Part shown: piece by piece, positions 18,254-27,579 of the stretch
Position numbering within the stretch: the stretch's first letter is position 1
Layout of the letters: every line of letters starts with the position of its first letter
Source: Bacteroidota bacterium
Lineage (GTDB): Bacteria > Bacteroidota > Ignavibacteria > OLB7
Direction of reading: 5' to 3'
Assembly (NCBI GenBank): GCA_018266795.1
Contig: JAFDZV010000053.1
Span: forward strand, 1-46,306
Length of the DNA stretch: 46,306 nucleotides
Notes under the pieces: generated by a model
Told to the model about the DNA's origin: nothing
Seen by the model: the letters and a program-made list of their open reading frames with translations, nothing else
Database searches by the model: none
Position numbers and translations under genes: made by a program

Positions 18254-18804
18254 TGTCAGCCTCACTATATGGAAATATGCCGATGGCACACCGATGAAAT
18301 ACATTCGGCGCAGGGTGCGATCGTAATTGGGGAATGAAAACGATGCGATGGGGTGTTCGCAATCAGGGGGCCGGTTGCAGCGGCACGGAAGTACAGGGAG
18401 CGGTCGTGGCGTGCCGTATCACAAACAGACCAAAGGTACGTGTTTTTCTATTACGTGATAACGCCTGGGGAGTGCCTTCAATTTCGATTCGTTGGAACAC
18501 GTTCACTATCTCCGGAAGCAATGCGATGCGTATCATTAGTAGATAGTTGTGATATACATGCTGTACGGTACGCACCTCCGGGATACGCTCCGTTGCACGG
18601 ACCAATTGTAGGAACCAGTCAACGCCCGCGCGAATCACAAGCCCCTCCGATCCGAATTCTGGGAACGGTGCGCTCCGATGAGCTGAACACCGTATGGTGG
18701 CACTGTTCAACTACAGACAGGAGGCACCTGCGGTAGCCGGGTGTCCCGATCGATTCCTTCTGGATACGGGCACCGCGCCGCCTCGCTGTCAGAGCCTCAC
18801 CACG
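18254..18804. other. 551-bp non-coding region upstream of the intact FxsC-like gene
   Basis: About 18254-18590 is the second copy of the duplicated leader described at 13566-13880, and 18643-18735 is copy 3 of the dispersed repeat. The rest, to the stop of the type III Res gene at 18805, shows no gene. The FxsC-like/NTPase operon promoter should be here; I could not fix its -35/-10 boxes. Confidence 0.55.
18643..18735. repeat. Dispersed intergenic repeat, copy 3
   Basis: It contains GGGAACGGTGCGCTCCGATG, shared almost exactly with copy 2, and CTACAGACAGGAGGCACCTG, which parallels copy 1. It ends about 70 bp from the Res stop codon. Confidence 0.5.
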
Positions 18805-21564
18805 CTACGGCATATCGCCCCGTACCACCTCTCCAAACTCCTTGAACCCGCGTCCGTCGAAATCGGTCTGGTTCACGCGGTGATACCGCCAGGCGGCACC
18901 GCTCTGCTCGGTGATGCGCTCGCACCACTCCTGCATCGCCGCGTCCTTCCGCTCCGTTCCCTCCCAGACACGTCCCTTGGTTTCGATAATCCAGTGCGTC
19001 TCGCCTCCGCCGGCATTTCGTTGCACAACAACCCAGTCCGGATGATAGAGGCCGATGGCGCCGCTCTCCTTCAGATAGTCCACCCGGAACTGCGCGCCGG
19101 AATCCCCCTGCTCCGTGGTGCCCAGCGCGGCAAAGCGGAGCACATCGGGCGCGGCATCCAGCAGCATCGCGAAGCGCCGCTCGAAGCTGTTGTACGTGGC
19201 CACGTAGTTGAACACAGTCTTCGCGGCCACCAGCGGCGGCAGATCGCGCCGCCATGCGAATGGCTTCGTCTCCGAGAGCCGGAAGTTCTCGTGCGCGAAT
19301 TCGATCGGGCGGCGGCTGATAGTCAGCTCCGCGACGATGCGCGCCAGATAGGCCGCTATCCCCTCCTGAATGTCCAGGCGCGCCAGATGGGAACGAATGG
19401 CCTCGCTCTCCAGATCAACCTCGCGCCCGAAGCAGCGGGCGGTTACGTACCGCCGCACCACCGGATAGAGTTCAGCGAACCGGTTCGGGAGCTTTGCCCG
19501 CTCGATGGTCTTCATCGTAATCGAACCCAGCAGTTCCTGCGGGGTAGCGGTGCGGCCGGCGGCAACCTCCGTGCTGTGCACCTCCGTCTCCGTGGTGGCG
19601 AACTCCAGGCGGAGCCGCACGCGAAACACCTCGCCCAGCTCCTCCTGCTCGTAGATCGGATCCAGCATATCCGGATTCAACTCCGCCAGCCTGCGAACAT
19701 CGTGCACCAGGCGCGGCTTGGTGATCGGAATACCGATATCGTATGCCAGGCGCTCCTGCACCGGCGCAATGATCACCGGCTTCGGCGGGTCCGTTCGCGT
19801 GCTCCCGGTCCCCACTCCTTCGGCTTCGAGCTGCTCGCGCAGCACCTTCAGCAGGTTGCGCGTCCCCAGCACCTCCAGCGTCTGCGTGCGGTCCGGGCTG
19901 ATCCCCTGCATCAGGCGCAGGCCGCGCCCTATCACCTGCTCCGGAAGGATCTCCGCCTTCGCAGTGAACGGACGCAGGCCAAGCACCACGGTCACGTTGC
20001 GCACATCCCATCCTTCGCGCAGCATCATCACGCTCACGATCGCCTTGATGCCGTTGGTATCGATATCCCGTGCGGCCTCGCGCGCCTTCTCCAGATCCGC
20101 CTTGGTGATCTCCCCCTCCGCATCGGTATGGATCACCAGCACCTCCCGCTCCTTGAACCCGAACTCCCTCGTACGCCACAGGCACTCCCCCAGCGCATCG
20201 GCATAGGCATTCTTCTCCGTCATCAGAAACAACACCGGCTTCGTCCCCAGCGTGCGATAGGCGGCCCAATGTTCCTTCCAGCGCTCCACCGCCGCACGCA
20301 GCCAGTAGCCATACTTCTCGGCCACGTTGTCGCGCGTAACGCCATCCGGGTCCTCCTTCGGCTGCCGGGGATCGTCCTCCTTGGTGACGATCAACGGCGC
20401 CTTCACGATACGGTCCTCCACCGCCTGCGCGAGCGGGTAGTCGCAGACCGTCCATGGGAAATACATGCCGTTCTGGTCCTTGGGTGTAGCGGAGAAGTCC
20501 AGCCAGAGCGCCAGCCCTGCCGGCAGCGCGCGGTGAGCGGCCAGCAGAGAACGGCTCCAGGCCAGATCCGGATCGTGCACGTGGTGCGCCTCATCGTTCA
20601 GCACCACCAGATCCGGCAGCGACTTCACGCGGTCCAGCATGGAGCGGCCGGCCGCGAGATCCTTGGGAGGCACCGCTCCCAGAAGCAGATCCACCGGATT
20701 CAGCGGCGCGGCGGCCGCACCGCGCGACTCGTACAACTGGTGGATGTTCGTCAGGAAGAGATTGCCGGAGGCATCCGGCTCCGTGGCCTCGCCGCGCAGA
20801 ATGGTCTTCAGCGCAAACATGGAGCGCCACTCCGGCGGGATCAGCGGCAGCTCGTGGAAGATCCGGTTGGCGGCGAAATCCTTCTCCAGCCGCTGGTACA
20901 CGATCACGTTCGGCGCCACGATCAGGAAGTTCGCGGAGAGGTCGCACCCGGGGGTCATGCGCCGGTTGAAATAGCACCAGACCACGGTCATCGCCATCAC
21001 CCAGGTCTTGCCGGAGCCGGTCGCCATCTTGAACGCGTAGCGGCGCAGATTCTCCGGCGGCAGCTCCTGCAGGCCCGGCGCGTTCAACTCCGGCACGTAG
21101 CGGCGGATCTGCCGCCGCCCCTCCATCGTGGTCTGGAAGACGATGTTATCCTGGAAGAGATCGGTCCGGTACACCTCCGCGTAGGAACGGATCAGCTCCA
21201 CCGCGTCGCGCCGGCCCGCCACCTCCACCAGCCACGCAAGCGTCTCGATCGCCTCCCGCTGGCAGAAGTGGAAGCGGAATGGGGAGCCGAATCCCGGCAC
21301 CTCGTGATCCTCATCGAACCAGTGCGCGAAGAGCCGCCGCGTAACCTCGGTGGCGCCCGGATATCCCGCATCGCGCCAGGCATCAACCGCCGCGCGGATC
21401 CTGGGAACCAGCAGCAGCCTGCTCGCGCGGCGGCCGGAGGTATCCTCCCGCCAGCCGGTGGGGTCCGCCGGATCCTTCACCAGGAAGGAGGAGGGGCGTT
21501 CCCACGGGCGGCGGCCCGGGATCTCCGGCAGCGGGTTGTTGTAGTTGATCAGGGCTCTGGCCAT
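18805..21564 (-). CDS. res: Type III restriction enzyme, helicase/nuclease subunit
   Basis: 919 aa. This is the superfamily 2 translocase plus nuclease of a type III restriction-modification system. Motifs seen: ATGSGKT (181-187, Walker A), NDEAHH (323-328, DEAH box), DFSATP (356-361), and the helicase second half with VIGRGLRLM. Near the C-terminus HPDWVVV (841-847) and IETKG (860-864) give a PD-(D/E)XK nuclease site with D843, E861 and K863. The length is usual for Res. It follows the mod gene (gap 206 bp) on the same strand; the operator-like palindromes in that gap suggest separate control of res expression. In known systems Res needs Mod for target recognition and cuts 25-27 bp from one of two inversely oriented sites. 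Confidence 0.93.
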   Translation of the reverse strand: MARALINYNNPLPEIPGRRPWERPSSFLVKDPADPTGWREDTSGRRASRLLLVPRIRAAVDAWRDAGYPGATEVTRRLFAHWFDEDHEVPGFGSPFRFHFCQREAIETLAWLVEVAGRRDAVELIRSYAEVYRTDLFQDNIVFQTTMEGRRQIRRYVPELNAPGLQELPPENLRRYAFKMATGSGKTWVMAMTVVWCYFNRRMTPGCDLSANFLIVAPNVIVYQRLEKDFAANRIFHELPLIPPEWRSMFALKTILRGEATEPDASGNLFLTNIHQLYESRGAAAAPLNPVDLLLGAVPPKDLAAGRSMLDRVKSLPDLVVLNDEAHHVHDPDLAWSRSLLAAHRALPAGLALWLDFSATPKDQNGMYFPWTVCDYPLAQAVEDRIVKAPLIVTKEDDPRQPKEDPDGVTRDNVAEKYGYWLRAAVERWKEHWAAYRTLGTKPVLFLMTEKNAYADALGECLWRTREFGFKEREVLVIHTDAEGEITKADLEKAREAARDIDTNGIKAIVSVMMLREGWDVRNVTVVLGLRPFTAKAEILPEQVIGRGLRLMQGISPDRTQTLEVLGTRNLLKVLREQLEAEGVGTGSTRTDPPKPVIIAPVQERLAYDIGIPITKPRLVHDVRRLAELNPDMLDPIYEQEELGEVFRVRLRLEFATTETEVHSTEVAAGRTATPQELLGSITMKTIERAKLPNRFAELYPVVRRYVTARCFGREVDLESEAIRSHLARLDIQEGIAAYLARIVAELTISRRPIEFAHENFRLSETKPFAWRRDLPPLVAAKTVFNYVATYNSFERRFAMLLDAAPDVLRFAALGTTEQGDSGAQFRVDYLKESGAIGLYHPDWVVVQRNAGGGETHWIIETKGRVWEGTERKDAAMQEWCERITEQSGAAWRYHRVNQTDFDGRGFKEFGEVVRGDMP

Positions 21565-21642
21565 GGCGGGAGGGGATGGGAATTACGAATGAGGAATGAA
21601 TAATTTGGAATTGGAATGCTGCAAAGGGTTCAGCGCGGCGCA

Positions 21643-21719
21643 GTATACTCAAAGGTATACACCATCCTTCGCCATCTCCCGGATACAGGCAGGGAGCGAG
21701 CAGTATACTTCAAGTATAC
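21643..21719. promoter_or_regulatory. Paired GTATAC operator-like palindromes upstream of res
   Basis: GTATAC occurs four times in 77 bp. The second pair forms GTATACTTCAAGTATAC at 21703-21719, a palindrome with one central unpaired base. The first pair (21643-21648 and 21655-21660) has six bases between its GTATAC units. Both pairs are preceded by GCA and begin 60 bp apart. They lie between the mod stop and the res start, where a controller protein or repressor would act. No candidate regulator gene is visible in the window. Confidence 0.55.
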
Positions 21720-21770
21720 CGCCAGCGCGGCGGGCTGCATTCCGCATACGGCACGCAGACGCTGCTCCTC

Positions 21771-24224
21771 TTACCGCACATCCACCTCGTATACCTGCGA
21801 GGTGTCATTGCCAAAGATGTCGATCGCCTTGATCAGCACCCGATAGGTCCCCGGCTTCTCGTAGAGATGCGGGTCCGTTGCCAGCGGCAGCTTCCGGTCG
21901 CGGCGGGTGCGGTAGGCCACCCATCCCTGCATGAAGGTATCATCGCGGAAGTCCCAATCCACCGCCCAGTAGTCGATGTAGTCGGACCAGGCGCGCACTC
22001 TGCCGCGCACCTCCTCCGGGATCAGCTCGGTGTTGGGGATCACGAAGTCGCGGAGCGTGGCCTGCACGGTGAGCCTGCGGATGTTCTTCACCTGCGCCTC
22101 CATGTAGGCCAGCTCGAAGAACTGCACGTCACCCTTCTCCACCGCCTGCTGCTCCATCACCTCGCGGGGGATCTGCAGCAGGAGCAGCTTCACGCCGTGC
22201 CGCTTCGCCGCAACGGTGACGAGATCGTACAGCCCCATCTCCCACTCCCAGCCCAGCACGTGCAGCTCCGGCTGGCGCAGCCCCGCGCACTCCTCCACCG
22301 CCGCCTCGATCTCCGCGATCGTCACCGGCGCATCCACCGCGCCGATATGCACCATCGCCCGCCCCCTGCGGCCGTGGATGCCGGCCATCCCCGGAAGGGG
22401 CGCTGCGCCGTAGAGCTTCAGGATGAAGGCGAGATATTCATAGAGCGCACGCTCGGTGAGGGGCTGCTCGCTGCTCTCCCCGAAGGTGGCCCCCTGCCAG
22501 TACTTGCGCTCATACTTCCCAAGGTTCAGCACCTCGAACGGCCGGGCGTTCTCGATCCCCAGCAGCCGCTTGCGGGTCACATGCACGCCCCAGCGCCCAA
22601 GGTCGCAGCCGATCCAGCGCCGCCCAAGCTTCTCCGCCACCGCCAGTGTGGTTCCGGAGCCGCAGAAGAAGTCGGCGACGAGGTCGCCGGGATTGGAGGC
22701 GAGGTTGATGATGCGTTCTAGCAACGCTTCGGGCTTCTGAGTTGCATAGCCAAGCGACTCGGAATTCGCATGAATCCCACGAATCATTTTAATATCATCC
22801 CAAAGGTCCTGTAATGGAACTCCTTTGCTTTCGTCAAGATATCGCTTCAGATATGGTTGCCCGGATGCGGAATAAACGACTTTACCCTGAGCATCAAGCT
22901 CTTGCATCCGCTGCCTGCTAAATCGCCATGCTCGCGTAATTCCGTTCCATTCGTAAACCGGATTCCCCTTGATCGCCCCTCCCGGGCCTGTAATATCGGC
23001 TTTGTTATATCTACGCCCAGTACCCTCTTCAACGTGCCTGTACCACCGGTCGATTGTCGTTTGCGGAAGAGGGGTAAATTCCATGTTGAGAATCTGCTGG
23101 TCGGAAATCCGGCAATAATAGAGAATGCAATCACATATTCGACCAAGATGTTTAGCTCCTTGCCCGACGTCACTATGTGCATCGGATCTCTGCCATGTAA
23201 TAGAGTTGATGAAATTTTGAGCGCCAAACACCTCATCCATAAGTACTCGAACATACGGCCCCATATTATCATCTAAATGCACAAAAATACTACCAGCATC
23301 ACTTAATAAATTTCGAGCTGATATTAATCGAGAATGAAGCATAGACAAATACGAGTCGAATCCCTGGGCCCATGTATCGCGGTACGCTTTTTCTTCAATG
23401 ATCGATTGTTGCTTCGTCAGACTGATGTCGCCGTCGCCTATGGAAGTCCGGAACGAAAAATCCGCCCCGGTCGCAAATGGCGGATCGATATAGATGAGGT
23501 CGATCTTGCCGGCGAACTTCTCCAGGAGCGAACCCATCACCAACAGGTTATCCCCCCAGATCAGCTTGTTGCGCCACCCCTCCTCGAAGCTCTCCCCCTC
23601 GCGGCCGTCGTAGATATCGAAGAGGCCCAGCCCCTTGGTCTTCTGCGCCTCGCGGGTGGCGCGGCTCTCGTTCACCCGTTCGATTACCTGGAAAGGAAGG
23701 CTGGTGCGGGGGACCTCACGGCGGGTGCCGTCATCGTTGTACTTCCCCGGCCACACCAGCTCCGTGCGGGTTACGCGCATCATTCCCGGCGGCGGCGCGG
23801 GGAGGCGGATCGGCTCCGGGTCCGGCTCGTCGCCGGCATCCCCGGGAGCGGAGGGCGATTCCGCAACAGGCGGGGGAACCGCGCCGGCACGAGGCCGGGA
23901 CGCGGGCGGCGTGGAGGCCGTGCCGCTACCGGCTTGGGCCCGGCGCCGCGGCGCCGGCGGGGGCGCCTCGGCCTGCAGCAGACGGAGGGCAAGCTCGGCG
24001 CGGCGGCCGCTTACGGGGAGGCCCATCATATCACAGACGGCCTTCATCCCCTCCACGGTGAGATACTCCAGCAGCAGCTCCGCGGTGGCGCGCCGGCTGC
24101 GCGATAGCCCGGCGGCCATATCCTCGCGGCTGCGGCGGTCCAGGTCCTCGATCTCCAACTCATCCACCATGGCCTTGAGCGTATCGCGGTCCATGATCTC
24201 CAGAATGGCGTGCTTCAGTTTCAT
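21771..24224 (-). CDS. mod: Type III DNA methyltransferase (modification and specificity subunit)
   Basis: 817 aa from the ATG at 24224 (MKLKHAILEIMD); the frame stays open to 24539 but that extension is low-complexity Arg/Pro-rich. Residues 1-85 are helical and end in a SAP-like segment (MKAVCDMMGLPVSGRRAEL). A Pro/Ala-rich linker (86-147) follows. DPPF at 247-250 (motif IV) precedes ADFFCGSGTT (518-526, motif I), the beta-class order of type III Mod enzymes. Residues about 259-495, between these motifs, should hold the target-recognition domain; their DNA (about 22740-23450) is clearly more AT-rich than the flanks. Role: adenine or cytosine methylation of the recognition site (adenine in known type III systems) and specificity for Res. 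Confidence 0.92.
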   Translation of the reverse strand: MKLKHAILEIMDRDTLKAMVDELEIEDLDRRSREDMAAGLSRSRRATAELLLEYLTVEGMKAVCDMMGLPVSGRRAELALRLLQAEAPPPAPRRRAQAGSGTASTPPASRPRAGAVPPPVAESPSAPGDAGDEPDPEPIRLPAPPPGMMRVTRTELVWPGKYNDDGTRREVPRTSLPFQVIERVNESRATREAQKTKGLGLFDIYDGREGESFEEGWRNKLIWGDNLLVMGSLLEKFAGKIDLIYIDPPFATGADFSFRTSIGDGDISLTKQQSIIEEKAYRDTWAQGFDSYLSMLHSRLISARNLLSDAGSIFVHLDDNMGPYVRVLMDEVFGAQNFINSITWQRSDAHSDVGQGAKHLGRICDCILYYCRISDQQILNMEFTPLPQTTIDRWYRHVEEGTGRRYNKADITGPGGAIKGNPVYEWNGITRAWRFSRQRMQELDAQGKVVYSASGQPYLKRYLDESKGVPLQDLWDDIKMIRGIHANSESLGYATQKPEALLERIINLASNPGDLVADFFCGSGTTLAVAEKLGRRWIGCDLGRWGVHVTRKRLLGIENARPFEVLNLGKYERKYWQGATFGESSEQPLTERALYEYLAFILKLYGAAPLPGMAGIHGRRGRAMVHIGAVDAPVTIAEIEAAVEECAGLRQPELHVLGWEWEMGLYDLVTVAAKRHGVKLLLLQIPREVMEQQAVEKGDVQFFELAYMEAQVKNIRRLTVQATLRDFVIPNTELIPEEVRGRVRAWSDYIDYWAVDWDFRDDTFMQGWVAYRTRRDRKLPLATDPHLYEKPGTYRVLIKAIDIFGNDTSQVYEVDVR

Positions 24225-24599
24225 GCGTGTGCGGTTGGGGAAGCGCGGCGTTGCCGCGCGGGGGCCACGCGTGCGCGCGGGGGAACGATGCATGGGATTG
24301 GAAGAGAGCCGCCGGCGGCGGTCATATGGCGCGGAATATACGGAGCCCGGCGGCATACGGGGCAAGAGCGCGCCGGGCATCCACAGATTTTTCTTGCCGG
24401 TATGCCCTAGCGGAATTACGTTTGCGGCCGTACGATTATCATCCCGCCCGTCCATTCGCTCGCGCACGCAATTCTCCCTGCCACAATCTTCAGCATCCAT
24501 ACCGCGCCACGCGGAATGGCCGCGCCATGCTTCCATCACCCGGCAGCGGCACGGTTCCCAGCCGGGCGTTTATTCATTCATTCTATCCGGAGATGCACA
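24225..24599. other. Divergent intergenic region between mod and exported-protein genes
   Basis: 375 bp. It should carry the mod promoter (minus) and the promoter of the exported-protein operon (plus). Its GC-rich left part is open in several frames but has no protein-like sequence. I see no clear terminator or operator. Confidence 0.4.
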
Positions 24600-25952
24600 A
24601 TGCGCATCGTGTTATTGCTGTTGTTCCTCTGCCTCATGCTTTCGCCGCCGCTTCTCGCGCAACGTCTCTCACCCTTGTTCAACATCCCGGGGGCAAATTC
24701 GCTGATCGACAAGGATCCGGAATTCCGGAAGATGCAGGATGCTATCGCCGATGCATTGAAAAACCAGCCGGCGGGGCTGCGCATTGGTGCAGTGTACGAG
24801 AAGTTCAAGGAGTTTCGCACGGCGGTGATCGGACGGATTCGGGCGATCAAATTGGTGGTTGATGACACGGCCGGGAAGGAAGCGATCAGCATCGTGTTCC
24901 CGAAGCTGGCAAACCTGACAGGCCCAGTCGAAACGGAGTCCAAGGAGCTGTTCGCCGTTACCACACCGGGCGTCACGATAACGTGGAAGAATCTGAAGGA
25001 AGCGATTCGCACCGAGATCAAATCACGTACCACTGAACTGCTGAACAAAGCCGTATCGAGTAAATCATTTTCCGATGTCGCCAATGCAGATGTTCAGAAT
25101 TGGTTCTTCGCCAGCCTCAGAACTGCTATGAATGGTGTCGGGCTGGTGCCGGATCGCGACCCGGAGGGCGCCACGGAGGCCGAGAAATTTGCGGACATGT
25201 TCGCCTCCATTGTGGTGGAACGCTTCAGCAGCAGGCTTGCCGAAGCCCTCTCCGACCAGGCGGGGCTCTCGCTGGCCGACGGCATGACCATCTCCAACGC
25301 GTTGATCTCAACGAAGACCCGATTCAAGCAGTACTGCGAGGAACAGTTCAGCAGCCGAGTGGAGGTGGTGGCACAGGCGGCCATCGACCAGTTCGACAAA
25401 CTGGAGAGCACCATCGCGAGCGCATCGGAGAAACTCAACAAGGCTCTCGTGGCCGGCCATGCGGGCCTTGCGGTCAGCGATTCCGGCGGCGATACGCAGG
25501 CGGGGATCACGTTCACCTGGCGCCCGAGCGATCTGTTCCAGGCCGGCGTGTTCACCAATCTGCAGCTGGACGCCCCCACGAAGAAACAAACGGGTCCGTT
25601 GATGCTCGGGGTGCAATTCCGATTCACTGCATCGAAAGGCCAACTGGATCTGATGGGCGGCATCACATTTCGCGACTCGGCCAATGCCGGCGTGGCAAAC
25701 AGCTATGAAGGGGGTGCCGGCATTTCATACAACACCGGCTCGGCCATCATCGCCGGCGTTGTAACCGCTCTCGAGCGCCACCCGCTCGGCACCAATGCAA
25801 CGCAGATGTGGATATCGGCCGGCCTGCAAATCCGGCTGCCTGGTGCCGGCCTCCCCGCGTTCACGTTCGCCTGGAACTGGAACGACGGACTGCTGCAGAA
25901 CAACGGACTGCCGATCGTGCAGGTGGCCTTCCCCATTCAATCGAACCCGTAA
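24600..25952 (+). CDS. Exported protein with beta-rich, probably outer-membrane, C-terminus
   Basis: 450 aa from the ATG at 24600, with CGGAG upstream; the frame extends further 5' but the signal peptide fixes the start. MRIVLLLLFLCLMLSPPLLAQ is a signal peptide with cleavage likely after LLAQ. Residues 25-310 are helical, charged and repeat-free. From about 325 onward alternating strands appear (AGITFTWRPSD, LMLGVQFRFTA, GISYNTGSAIIAGVV, MWISAGLQIRLP, FTFAWNW), which resembles a small beta-barrel or beta-sandwich. It is followed after 12 bp by another exported protein, so the two form an operon. I do not recognise the family. Its position directly before a TIR-beta-propeller gene could be functional or incidental. 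Confidence 0.7.
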   Translation: MRIVLLLLFLCLMLSPPLLAQRLSPLFNIPGANSLIDKDPEFRKMQDAIADALKNQPAGLRIGAVYEKFKEFRTAVIGRIRAIKLVVDDTAGKEAISIVFPKLANLTGPVETESKELFAVTTPGVTITWKNLKEAIRTEIKSRTTELLNKAVSSKSFSDVANADVQNWFFASLRTAMNGVGLVPDRDPEGATEAEKFADMFASIVVERFSSRLAEALSDQAGLSLADGMTISNALISTKTRFKQYCEEQFSSRVEVVAQAAIDQFDKLESTIASASEKLNKALVAGHAGLAVSDSGGDTQAGITFTWRPSDLFQAGVFTNLQLDAPTKKQTGPLMLGVQFRFTASKGQLDLMGGITFRDSANAGVANSYEGGAGISYNTGSAIIAGVVTALERHPLGTNATQMWISAGLQIRLPGAGLPAFTFAWNWNDGLLQNNGLPIVQVAFPIQSNP

Positions 25953-25964
25953 GGAACGTACGCC

Positions 25965-27377
25965 ATGAAACCATTCCTATGTGGGCTTGCGCTCCTTGCC
26001 CTTTCCTGTACGGTCGGGCTTGCACAGGCGGAGAACGACGTGAACGTGTTGAGCTACTACGCCGTCGGTAATTCGCTGGATGGGCAACCGATGATCGACA
26101 AGGTGAACGTGCTCCGCTTCTACCCGGTGTTCGCGTTTCGCAACAGCGTGACAAGCGTGAAGGTGACGGTCTACTACGGCCCGCACGTCTACACGCGGCT
26201 GGCCGACAGCATGGAGGGGAAGCAGTACTGGCAGGTGCTGCTGCCGAAGTTCGAACTTGGTGAGGCGATTCAGCGGCTTGAGGTGGAGGTGGGGTTTCGT
26301 GTGAATGGGATTTATTCGGCCCAGTATGCCAGCGCCGTCGCCGAGGTGGAGAATGCAGGCAGAACCTACGCCGCCGACGCGACAAATCTCAACAGTCAAT
26401 TGCTCGCGTCCGTATCGTCGTTCACCTCGATAGTGTCCCCCAGGCACCCGATAACTCCGTCCGAGGCATCACGGGAAAGCTCGGACCCTGAATTTCAGGC
26501 ACGGCAACAACAGTTGATTGCATTACCGAACCGCCTAAAACAGAGCGCGGCGTTACTCAATCAGTACAGCAGCAGCTACGCACAACACGTTGAGGAGTCG
26601 CCAGCGGTTGTCCACGCAAACGGCAAGCTCCTCGAACACCAGAACCTGCTGCTGAATGAATTACGCGGTGGGGTGGACACCGTGGTAACGACTGCGAAGA
26701 CCGTGGCGCCAGGCACCCCGGAGGAAAAGATTGCCACGCACATCGATGATCTTGCATCCAAAGCATCGATTTCGTTCGCCAAACTTCAAACTGCCGAACT
26801 GAAACGAAAAGCACTGGTGGATTCATTGCGCGACGCACAACGCACGCGGCTGGAGCATGAGTTGATCGACTCGAACTATACAGGGTTGAGCGTTCGTCGC
26901 TCGGATATCTCCGTCAACGATTCCCTGACAGCGGCCCGCATCCTCTACCGCAACTACAAGACGTCACTCCGGCGCATCCCGGCATTGGACCCGGCGGAGC
27001 AGCTCGGCATCTTCCGCGCGCGTTTCGTGCCCTTCGCGGTGGTGGGGGGGCATCTGTATACTCCGTTCGACTCCAACGCCAAGATTGTGTTCGAGGTGGG
27101 CCTGACGTTCGGCAACGCCGTGGTTGCCGGCGATGACTTCGTGGTGCCAACCTTCGCCCCGGAGCGCCTGGGCGTGGCGTTCGTAATCACCAACGATCTG
27201 TTCTCGGACTCCGCAAGGATCCGCGCGCTTGCGCTGACGTACGATTTCAACTCCTACGGCAGCCTGGGAGTGGGCGCAAACTTCGCCGGCGGCACCGTGA
27301 AGCCCTACGTCAGTTTCGGCATCAACAAGAAGGCGTTCGAGGATGTGGTTGGGGAGTTGGGAAAGCTCTTCAATTGA
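25965..27377 (+). CDS. Exported protein with coiled-coil middle and beta-rich C-terminus
   Basis: 470 aa. MKPFLCGLALLALSCTVGLAQA is a signal peptide. The N-terminal region (30-125) is beta-rich (VKVTVYYGPHVYTRL, IQRLEVEVGFRVNG). Residues 135-325 are helical with long Gln/Ser/Leu stretches that could form coiled coils. The last 120 residues are strand-like (VPFAVVGGHLYTPF, KIVFEVGLTFGN, LGVAFVITND, VKPYVSFGINKK), again suggestive of an outer-membrane domain. It lies 12 bp downstream of the previous exported protein and is followed by a hairpin at 27385. Unknown family. Together the pair indicates an envelope-located function separate from the restriction genes. Confidence 0.7.
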   Translation: MKPFLCGLALLALSCTVGLAQAENDVNVLSYYAVGNSLDGQPMIDKVNVLRFYPVFAFRNSVTSVKVTVYYGPHVYTRLADSMEGKQYWQVLLPKFELGEAIQRLEVEVGFRVNGIYSAQYASAVAEVENAGRTYAADATNLNSQLLASVSSFTSIVSPRHPITPSEASRESSDPEFQARQQQLIALPNRLKQSAALLNQYSSSYAQHVEESPAVVHANGKLLEHQNLLLNELRGGVDTVVTTAKTVAPGTPEEKIATHIDDLASKASISFAKLQTAELKRKALVDSLRDAQRTRLEHELIDSNYTGLSVRRSDISVNDSLTAARILYRNYKTSLRRIPALDPAEQLGIFRARFVPFAVVGGHLYTPFDSNAKIVFEVGLTFGNAVVAGDDFVVPTFAPERLGVAFVITNDLFSDSARIRALALTYDFNSYGSLGVGANFAGGTVKPYVSFGINKKAFEDVVGELGKLFN

Positions 27378-27384
27378 GAAACGC

Positions 27385-27419
27385 ATCCCGCCCAGCGGCG
27401 AGAAACTGCCGGGCGGGAT
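27385..27419 (+). terminator. GC-rich hairpin after the exported-protein operon
   Basis: ATCCCGCCC (27385-27393) pairs perfectly with GGGCGGGAT (27411-27419), and an inner CGGC/GCCG pair can extend the structure. It begins 7 bp after the stop codon. No T-run follows, so strength is uncertain. Confidence 0.6.
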
Positions 27420-27579
27420 TGTGCTCGGGCCTGCCCCATCGCCACCCCCTTGCGCCGCTCGCCGGGGCGCCTCTATCTTGCAACACACCCCGGCGTTCTT
27501 CTCCCCTGTATTCACATTCACAACGGTATCGTCATGCCGGCACGCATTGCATTCGCCGGCGATTCCAGAGGGAGCATTC

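Noticed and set aside
18694-21603. 969-codon open frame on the plus strand
   Set aside because: Fully antisense to the type III res gene, with Arg/His/Leu-biased composition and no domain; the helicase and nuclease motifs are on the other strand.
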